NCBI GenBank assembly: GCA_934630445.1
Contig: CAKTWY010000017.1
Span: forward strand, 1-22,224
Length of the DNA stretch: 22,224 nt
Source of the DNA: an uncultured Eubacteriales bacterium
GTDB lineage: Bacteria; Bacillota; Clostridia; Oscillospirales; Butyricicoccaceae
Direction of reading: 5' to 3'
Part shown: piece after piece, positions 17,783 through 22,224 of the stretch
Layout of the letters: each line of letters begins with the position of its first letter
How positions within the stretch are numbered: the first letter of the stretch is position 1
Translations under genes and position numbers: made by a program
The notes under the pieces: generated by a model
The model's input: only the letters and a program-made list of their open reading frames with translations
What the model was told of the DNA's origin: nothing
Databases searched by the model: none

Positions 17783-19641
17783 TATTTCACCTCCGTTTCG
17801 TTGGAAGGGGCGGTGTCCAGCTCGTCCTCGAGCCGGCCCTGCATTTCGTAGATCTGGCGGTAGATCCCGTCCTCGGCAGCGAGCTGCTCGTGCGTGCCCA
17901 TCTGCACGACGCGCCCGCGGTCCATGACGATGATCCGGTCTGCGTGCATGAGGGTCGTGATGCGGTGCGCGATGAGGATCACGGTACTGCCGCCAGTATT
18001 CTCCCTGAGAGCGGCGCGTATTTTCGCGTCGGTCTCGGCGTCCACTGCAGAGAGAGAGTCGTCGAAGACCATGATGGGAGACGCCTGCATGAGCATGCGC
18101 GCGATCGCCACGCGCTGCTTCTGCCCGCCGGAGAGCGTGACGCCGCGCTCGCCGACGACGGTGTCGTATCCCTGGGAGAAATCGCTGATCGCCTCGTCGA
18201 CGGCCGCGACAGCGGCGCTGCGGCGTATTTCGCCCATGTCGGGCGCCTCACGCGTGATGCCGATGTTCTCGCGGATGGTCTTGGAGAAGAGGAACGGCTC
18301 CTGCAGCACAAAGCCGATGTTTTTGCGAAGCCACGCGCGGCGGATGCTGCGCGTGTCCACTCCGCCGATGGTGATCCGCCCGCTGCCCTCGGGCAGGTCG
18401 TACAGGCGGTCGAGCAGGTACATGAGTGTGGATTTGCCGCTGCCTGTGCCGCCGAGTATGCCGAAGGTCGAGCCTTTCGGAATGGTGAAGGTGACATCCT
18501 TTAAGACGGGATTCACCCCGTGATAATCGAAGCACACATGCTCGAAGGCGATGTCCGCGCGCATGTCCGGGGTCTGGTCGTGCGCATCGTCGCGCTCCTC
18601 CTCAGCGGTGAGGATCTCAGCCAGGCGGCCGAGGGAGACGCCGGTCTTGCTCATCTCCGACAGGATGCGCCCGAGGCTGCGCACAGGCCAGACGAGCATG
18701 GAGTTATAGGAGACGAAGACGATGAATTCGCCAAGCGTGATATTCCCCGCGACAGCTTCGAGTGAGCCGAAGGCGATCATCGCCAGCACCTGTACGTTTG
18801 AGAAAAAGTCGCCGAAGCCCCAGTAGCAGGAGAGCAGATAGCCCAGGCGGATCCACAGCTCGGCGAAGAGATTGTTCTTTTTATCGAAGCGCTCGATCTC
18901 AAACGCCTCGCGCCCGAAGGCACGCACGACGCGCACGCCGGTGAGGTTCTCCTGCACGGCGGCGGAAAGGGCGCCCTCCGCCTCGTCCGCGTGCTGGAAC
19001 TTTTTGGAGATCTTGGCGTAAAACACGCCCGAATATGCCATCACGACCGGGATAAAAGCCGCCGCGATGAGGGAAAGCTTCACATTCATGGAAAACATGA
19101 GGCTGAGTGCGATCGCGATGAGGAACACCGTGCGGAACATCTCCAGAAGCTGGCCGGAGAGAAAATTGCGCACAACGTCCACGTCCGAGGTGCAGCGCTG
19201 GATGATGTCGCCCGTCTGATGTTCGACATGCCAGCGGTATGGCAGGCGGCCGATATGCGCATAAAGCGTGTCGCGCAGACGGCGGATGATCCCTTCCGAC
19301 GCCTTTGCCATCGAGAGGCGGCACAGGTAATTAGCCGCGCCGGAGAGCACCGCGCACAAAAGCGAGGCCAGCGCGCACCAGATAAGATTCTCCCTCAAAA
19401 ACGCGCGCCCGCCGAGCGATTCGAGAAACGCAGTAAGAAAGGCAGGCAGCGCAAAGGGCTGCTCGTCCAGCACAGAGTCGATCGTCAGACGAAAGACCTG
19501 CGGCGTGAGGAAGTTGAAGACGATGGCCAGCGCCGCGCCTGCCGCCGCAGCTGCGAGAAACAGGCGGAAGCACTTTGTCAGCGCGAAGAGCATGTGCGCG
19601 CGGCCAGTGCCGGGCGCGCGGTTTTCAGTTTGCGTTTGCAT
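17782..19641 (-). CDS. ABC exporter half-transporter, degenerate-site subunit (BmrC / TM287-like)
   Basis: A 619-residue type IV ABC exporter subunit: membrane domain (about 25-335), then an ATPase domain with Walker A GGTGSGKST (397-405), canonical signature LSGGQ (503-507), Walker B IMVFDD with Asp528 in place of the catalytic Glu, and His559. Asp at this position marks the degenerate-site subunit of heterodimeric exporters such as TM287/288, BmrCD and LmrCD. The ATG at 19641 is chosen. The frame is open to a TTG at 19665, but that codon abuts the AAGGAGGG ribosome site. The spacer from that site to the ATG is long (about 14 bases). Expression is very probably controlled by the leader at 19686-19922. 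Confidence 0.93.
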   Translation of the reverse strand: MQTQTENRAPGTGRAHMLFALTKCFRLFLAAAAAGAALAIVFNFLTPQVFRLTIDSVLDEQPFALPAFLTAFLESLGGRAFLRENLIWCALASLLCAVLSGAANYLCRLSMAKASEGIIRRLRDTLYAHIGRLPYRWHVEHQTGDIIQRCTSDVDVVRNFLSGQLLEMFRTVFLIAIALSLMFSMNVKLSLIAAAFIPVVMAYSGVFYAKISKKFQHADEAEGALSAAVQENLTGVRVVRAFGREAFEIERFDKKNNLFAELWIRLGYLLSCYWGFGDFFSNVQVLAMIAFGSLEAVAGNITLGEFIVFVSYNSMLVWPVRSLGRILSEMSKTGVSLGRLAEILTAEEERDDAHDQTPDMRADIAFEHVCFDYHGVNPVLKDVTFTIPKGSTFGILGGTGSGKSTLMYLLDRLYDLPEGSGRITIGGVDTRSIRRAWLRKNIGFVLQEPFLFSKTIRENIGITREAPDMGEIRRSAAVAAVDEAISDFSQGYDTVVGERGVTLSGGQKQRVAIARMLMQASPIMVFDDSLSAVDAETDAKIRAALRENTGGSTVILIAHRITTLMHADRIIVMDRGRVVQMGTHEQLAAEDGIYRQIYEMQGRLEDELDTAPSNETEVK

Positions 19642-19685
19642 GGTTTCGGCAGTTCCCTCCTTCAATCAAACGCCCGAAAGGGCGC

Positions 19686-19717
19686 AAAAAAGCACCTGTG
19701 TTTTCACAGGTGCTTTT
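19686..19717 (-). terminator. Attenuator terminator in the exporter leader
   Basis: On the minus strand AAAAGCACCTGTG (19717-19705) and CACAGGTGCTTTT (19700-19688) form a perfect 13-bp stem with an AAAA loop, running into a T-tract. It lies between the leader peptide stop and the exporter start, so it would end transcription before the exporter unless prevented. Its ascending arm core GCACCTGTG (19713-19705) is complementary to a segment inside the leader ORF (19790-19782). Confidence 0.93.
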
Positions 19718-19746
19718 GCACAGCGCATCGGCGCGGAGCCGCGCGA

Positions 19747-19866
19747 TCAGACGTCCGCGGCACAGCGCGGCGGACAGTCCGGCACCTGTGTGACAAAAAT
19801 TGCGGCGCAGATCCCCCCGCGCATACGCATAAAAGCCCCGTTGCAGAACAAATTCATACGTGCCAT
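19747..19866 (-). CDS. Leader peptide of the exporter operon (39 residues)
   Basis: A short ORF from ATG 19866 to TGA 19747, preceded by GGGAGG with 8-base spacing, one of the best ribosome sites in the window. The peptide begins MARMNLFCNGAF, continues MRMRGGICAAIF (13-24) and ends in CAADV. It has no domain and no likely stable fold. Residues 14-16 (Arg-Met-Arg) match the R/K-X-R/K pattern of macrolide-dependent arrest and resemble the MRLR of the ErmD leader. Codons 26-29 encode the RNA segment that can disrupt the downstream terminator. Its role is therefore probably to be translated, not to make a working protein. Confidence 0.78.
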   Translation of the reverse strand: MARMNLFCNGAFMRMRGGICAAIFVTQVPDCPPRCAADV

Positions 19867-19928
19867 TCAGTCCGCCTCCCTTCCAATTCAATCATTTCAG
19901 CGGCGCAAGCACGCCGCAACGTAATGTC

Positions 19929-19957
19929 AGTATAGTACACTGCAGGACCTGTGTCAA
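19929..19957 (-). promoter_or_regulatory. Strong sigma-A promoter of the exporter operon
   Basis: Minus-strand TTGACA (19957-19952), 17-bp spacer, TATACT (19934-19929): a perfect -35 and a 5-of-6 -10. RNA should start near 19922, leaving a leader of about 280 nt before the exporter ATG. A promoter this strong and apparently unregulated, followed by a terminator, fits control by attenuation. Confidence 0.88.
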
Positions 19958-19958
19958 G

Positions 19959-19977
19959 AAAAATGGGCTGTTTGCCC
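19959..19977 (-). terminator. Weak terminator after the small membrane protein gene
   Basis: On the minus strand GGGC-AAACA-GCCC (19977-19965) is followed by ATTTTTC. The stem is only 4 bp, so efficiency is doubtful. It lies about 45 bp after the stop of the small membrane protein and immediately before the exporter promoter, where a boundary between the cob-side genes and the exporter operon is expected. Confidence 0.4.
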
Positions 19978-20019
19978 CAAAAAACGCCGATCAATCATGC
20001 GCATTTTTATGCTTACATC

Positions 20020-20280
20020 TCAGCCGGCCGCCAGCCACAGCAGCGCCACGAGCGCTGCGCCGCCCGCCGCGGTCAGATAGGGGAGAAAGCGCGCATACCA
20101 GCGCTGCGCCTGCTTGCGGCGCTTGACATATCGCTCGGCGATCGTGCACGCTTCGACGAGCAGCTCATCCGCGCTTTTCAGACAGGAAGCGTCCGTATCG
20201 CGAAGAAAAAACACCGCCTGTTCAAACCCGCCGCCCGGCGATTTCACAACAATGACGCGCCGCGTCGCACCCTGCACCAT
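20020..20280 (-). CDS. Small membrane-anchored protein of unknown function
   Basis: A protein of 86 residues that I do not recognise with a named function. The N-terminal part (MVQGATRRVIVVKSPGGG, then FEQAVFFL) reads as a beta-rich soluble segment. Residues 36-62 form a charged helix (SADELLVEACTIAERYVKRRKQAQ), and residues 66-84 form one transmembrane helix at the C-terminus, so the protein is probably tail-anchored with the soluble part inside the cell. A very good AGGAGGT site lies 8 bases before the ATG at 20280. A longer open frame to 20499 lacks a ribosome site and is rejected. It lies 187 bp downstream of the cobC-like gene, and the gap holds no clear promoter. A link to cobalamin is not implied by sequence. 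Confidence 0.8.
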   Translation of the reverse strand: MVQGATRRVIVVKSPGGGFEQAVFFLRDTDASCLKSADELLVEACTIAERYVKRRKQAQRWYARFLPYLTAAGGAALVALLWLAAG

Positions 20281-20423
20281 GAAAAATACCTCCTGCTTTT
20301 TAATAGGGCTATTTTTCCACATATGGGGCGGCTTTATGCAGCGGGCGGCGGATCGGAACGTTTTGTTCACCTGATTTCCAATAAAAACACAGGAAACACA
20401 TGAAACACGGTGCGGTTTTGCAT

Positions 20424-20459
20424 GCCTGCGCAAAGCGTTCTGAGGCGTTTGCTGCAGGC
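20424..20459 (-). other. Hairpin just after the cobC-like gene
   Basis: GCCTGC-a-GCAAA (20459-20448 on the minus strand) pairs with TTTGC-GCAGGC (20434-20424), a stem of 11 bp with one bulge, starting 8 bases after the cobC-like stop. No T-run follows, so it may stabilise the 3' end of the mRNA or act as an inefficient terminator. The rest of the 187-bp gap has an A/T-rich stretch with GTGTTTC-type repeats (20370-20410) but nothing definable. Confidence 0.4.
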
Positions 20460-20467
20460 CAATACCG

Positions 20468-21058
20468 TCAGATGCCGCAGTAGCGCACAGCGGCGCCATC
20501 CGCGACGAAGAGCGTGTAGCCGCGCGCGGGCTCGGGTTCCCACACGTACATGCTTTGCCCTTCCCGTGGGAAACAGTGCTGCATGATGGCGCTGATCACG
20601 CCGCCATGGCAGACGATCAGGATGTCGGGCGCGCCGCCGGGAAGAAGCGTTTCAAAAAAGCCGAGCACGCGCTCGCGGAACATGCGCGGGCTTTCGCCAT
20701 TCGGGCAGCGGCTGTCGTCGCAGTAGCTGTCCAGCCACCGGCGGTAGCTTTCAAAGTGCATCAGCTCTTCATAGCTGTGGCATTCAAAATCGCCGAAATT
20801 GTATTCCTGAAGCGCGGCGGCGCGCTCGTGCGCGATATCGCCGAAGAGAAGGGAAAGCGTCTCCTCCGTGCGCAGAAGGCCGCTTGTGATTACGCGCAGG
20901 CCGTCGGGAGAGGGGTAGATGCCCTTGCCGCGCAGGGCGGCAAGGTGCGCTCTCGCCTCCGGCAGGAGCGGAAGATCCGTCGCGCCGTAATACCAGCTTT
21001 TTTTGCTGCCCTCAGTGATGCCGTGGCGGATAAGGTGGATCTTTTTTTCATTCGTCAT
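20468..21058 (-). CDS. cobC: Histidine phosphatase, alpha-ribazole phosphatase (CobC)-like
   Basis: A 196-residue protein of the phosphoglycerate-mutase-like histidine phosphatase family. It has LIRHG with the phospho-acceptor His12, Arg63 in TSGLLRTEET, an EYNFGDFE segment (85-92) with the likely acid, and the second His151 in VCHGGV. In cobalamin synthesis this enzyme removes phosphate from alpha-ribazole phosphate or adenosylcobalamin phosphate. The family is broad, and the CobC assignment leans on the neighbours cobU-like and cobS. The ATG at 21058 overlaps the cobU-like stop by 4 bp, showing coupling. No convincing Shine-Dalgarno was noted. The longer open frame to 21223 is rejected because it reads as a shadow of the cobU-like gene. 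Confidence 0.82.
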   Translation of the reverse strand: MTNEKKIHLIRHGITEGSKKSWYYGATDLPLLPEARAHLAALRGKGIYPSPDGLRVITSGLLRTEETLSLLFGDIAHERAAALQEYNFGDFECHSYEELMHFESYRRWLDSYCDDSRCPNGESPRMFRERVLGFFETLLPGGAPDILIVCHGGVISAIMQHCFPREGQSMYVWEPEPARGYTLFVADGAAVRYCGI

Positions 21059-21435
21059 TTGATCACCTGTGCAATGCCGCAGAAAAGGCGCGTCACACGC
21101 CCCGCTCCGGCGGAGAGATCGTTTAAAAGCCGACCCGTTTCCTCGCGCCACGCGCGCAGCTGCGCGTCGACCGGAACGACGCCGCACGAAATATCCGTGC
21201 AGATGAGCACGCTGCGCGCCCACTCGCCGCGGTGCGCCTCGAAATAGGCGCGCGGCGAGACGCCTGCGCGCACGCAGGCGAGCGTAAACAATTCAATGCC
21301 GTAGACTGCTTTTTTGGTAAAATCGATATGCGTGCACGTCTCTGAGCAGACAAAAATATCCTCCTGTGCAAGGGAGAAGGTCTCCTTTGCGTAGGCGAGC
21401 TTGCCCTGATACGCGCCGCCGATGATCAGTTCCAT
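21055..21435 (-). CDS. Short CobU-like adenosylcobinamide kinase / guanylyltransferase
   Basis: A 126-residue protein whose start, MELIIGGAYQGKLAYAK, matches the CobU N-terminal strand and P-loop. Its C-terminal part (VLICTDISCGVVPVDAQLRAWREETGRLLN and the end GIAQVIK) matches the CobU C-terminus. CobU activates cobinamide by phosphorylation and GMP transfer. Full-length CobU is about 170-185 residues, so the middle section is shortened by about 50, and the P-loop has Leu instead of Ser/Thr after GK. The kinase or transferase activity may therefore be altered. The start has GGAGGA 5 bases upstream. It sits between cobS and the cobC-like gene, supporting a role in the nucleotide-loop pathway. 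Confidence 0.75.
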   Translation of the reverse strand: MELIIGGAYQGKLAYAKETFSLAQEDIFVCSETCTHIDFTKKAVYGIELFTLACVRAGVSPRAYFEAHRGEWARSVLICTDISCGVVPVDAQLRAWREETGRLLNDLSAGAGRVTRLFCGIAQVIK

Positions 21436-21509
21436 CGTTCCTCCGTTCCGCCGCGCTGAGCGGCATGATGATGTTGTAGGCCGGACCGCTGCGCCGACGG
21501 CGGAAAAGC

Positions 21510-22224
21510 CTATAAAAGCGCAAGCGCCACCAGACCGCCCGCTTCGGCGATGACGAGGGCGTAGCCCGAAAGGTCGCCGGAAAAACCCCCGAGCGCGCGG
21601 GAGGCGCCGCGGGCCGCGAGGGCATACGCACCGGCCGCCGCCGCGAGCGGGAGGAGCGACGGCGCACCGTACAAAAGCGCGCTTGCCGCAAGCGCCGTCA
21701 GACCGAGCAGGCATGGGATGAGCGCGTGCACGGCCTGCGTGCGTTCACGGTACGCGCCGGCATACTGGCTGTGGCCGAGCGGGCGCATGAAGGAGACCGC
21801 CGTGCCCGCACAGGCGCGCACGATAACAGGAAGAAAGAAAAGCGCCGGCAGGCCCGTCCTCCGCTCGGCGAGCGTGAGACACGCGCCGAAGGAGATGAGC
21901 AGGAGCATCGCCAGGGAGATGACTGCAAACGCGCCGGTGTGCGGATCTTTTAAGATGCGCAGCTTTTCTTCCGCCGGGCGGCGGGAGAGGATGGCGTCGG
22001 ACGTGTCCATGAACCCGTCGAGATGGAGAAAGCCGGCGGCAAGGTGCGGCGCTGCGCACAGAAGCGCCGCCGCCAGCGGCGCGGGAACGCCGAAAAGGGC
22101 CAGAAGGGCGGACACGCCCCACCAGACAAGACCGACAAGCGCACCGACAAGCGGGAGAAAGGCGACCATGAGGTTGCGCGCGCCGTCATCCCATGGCCGG
22201 TAAGGGCAGGGGATGGCGCAGAAC
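21510..22224 (-). CDS. cobS: Adenosylcobinamide-GDP ribazoletransferase (cobalamin synthase), 5' end missing
   Basis: Integral membrane enzyme that joins adenosylcobinamide-GDP to alpha-ribazole, the last assembly step of the cobalamin lower ligand. The frame is open to the right edge. 237 residues are visible and nearly the whole protein is present (family about 250). It reads FCAIPCPYRPWDDGARNLM, then several hydrophobic segments, with the active-site motif HLDGFMDTSD (67-76) and KDPHTGAFA. The ATG at 22169 is not the start, because the family N-terminal region continues upstream of it. The gene ends 74 bp before the cobU-like start. A small GCCGC/GCGGC hairpin (21450-21464) lies in that gap. 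Confidence 0.93.
   Translation of the reverse strand, partial: FCAIPCPYRPWDDGARNLMVAFLPLVGALVGLVWWGVSALLALFGVPAPLAAALLCAAPHLAAGFLHLDGFMDTSDAILSRRPAEEKLRILKDPHTGAFAVISLAMLLLISFGACLTLAERRTGLPALFFLPVIVRACAGTAVSFMRPLGHSQYAGAYRERTQAVHALIPCLLGLTALAASALLYGAPSLLPLAAAAGAYALAARGASRALGGFSGDLSGYALVIAEAGGLVALALL

Larger units (their letters stand above)
19686..19922 (-). promoter_or_regulatory. Ribosome-controlled transcription attenuator of the ABC exporter operon
   Basis: The leader RNA from about 19922 contains, in order, a GCGGCG/CGCCGC hairpin (19917-19900), a strong ribosome site (AAGGGAGG) and a 39-codon ORF. Within that ORF is CACAGGTGC (19790-19782), then two GC-rich hairpins (19775-19753 and 19744-19731), then the terminator. 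The same CACAGGTGC is repeated as the terminator's descending arm, so the ascending arm can pair with either copy. Free translation to the stop would keep the leader copy occupied and favour the terminator. A ribosome stalled early would free it to form the anti-terminator. This logic is inferred; the repeats and ORF are seen directly. bmrB-bmrCD of Bacillus subtilis is a known parallel. Confidence 0.75.

Noticed and set aside
19642..19665. A TTG start at 19665 for the first exporter subunit
   Set aside because: The codon abuts the AAGGAGGG ribosome site, so initiation there is not possible from that site; the ATG at 19641 is used instead.
19625..19891. An 88-codon minus-strand frame covering the exporter leader
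   Set aside because: It is in a different frame from the ORF with the good ribosome site, passes through the terminator and overlaps the exporter start; the 39-codon leader ORF is far better supported.
21436..22224. A cobalamin riboswitch controlling the cob genes
   Set aside because: The first cob gene starts beyond the right edge and no B12-box-like sequence was seen in the short gaps within the window.

Overview
The window looks like chromosomal DNA of a fairly GC-rich Firmicute, most likely a Clostridia/Oscillospirales-type gut or sediment anaerobe. The reasons are Gram-positive style AGGAGG-like ribosome binding sites, a YesMN-type two-component system, a CUT1 sugar ABC system without its own ATPase, and a BmrCD/TM287-288-type exporter pair. 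GC content is high (upper fifties percent by eye). No phage, IS, CRISPR, tRNA or rRNA was seen.

Layout. (1) 1-4481, minus strand: arginine biosynthesis, transcribed argG > argH > argC > argJ. argJ runs off the left edge. A near-consensus sigma-A promoter with an overlapping ArgR-like operator precedes argG, and a 340-bp spacer rich in inverted repeats separates argG from argH. (2) 4482-7302: a divergent region holding a candidate structured RNA of about 190 nt that ends in a terminator-like hairpin, then an alpha/beta hydrolase and nicotinate phosphoribosyltransferase (pncB) on the plus strand, closed by a strong bidirectional terminator. (3) 7329-15332: a sugar-acquisition locus. On the minus strand are a lipoprotein solute-binding protein, two CUT1 permeases, an MDR dehydrogenase and a Gfo/Idh/MocA oxidoreductase. 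Divergent on the plus strand are a YesN-like response regulator and a YesM-like sensor kinase that probably control it. (4) 15436-19957, minus strand: a heterodimeric ABC exporter (degenerate-site subunit first, then consensus-site subunit) followed by a GNAT acetyltransferase. Its 5' leader is the most interesting part of the window. It contains a consensus promoter, a 39-codon leader peptide with a strong Shine-Dalgarno, and an intrinsic terminator. The ascending arm of that terminator can pair either with the descending arm or with an identical 9-nt segment inside the leader ORF. This is the architecture of antibiotic-induced, ribosome-mediated transcription attenuation, and the leader peptide carries an Arg-Met-Arg (+X+) sequence of the kind at which macrolides stall ribosomes. 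(5) 20020-22224, minus strand: the end of a cobalamin nucleotide-loop gene cluster: cobS (5' end cut by the window edge), a short cobU-like gene, a cobC-like phosphatase, and a small membrane-anchored protein of unknown function.

All assignments come from reading the sequence and from knowledge of protein families. No database search, RNA folding program or alignment was run. Helices were found by eye.
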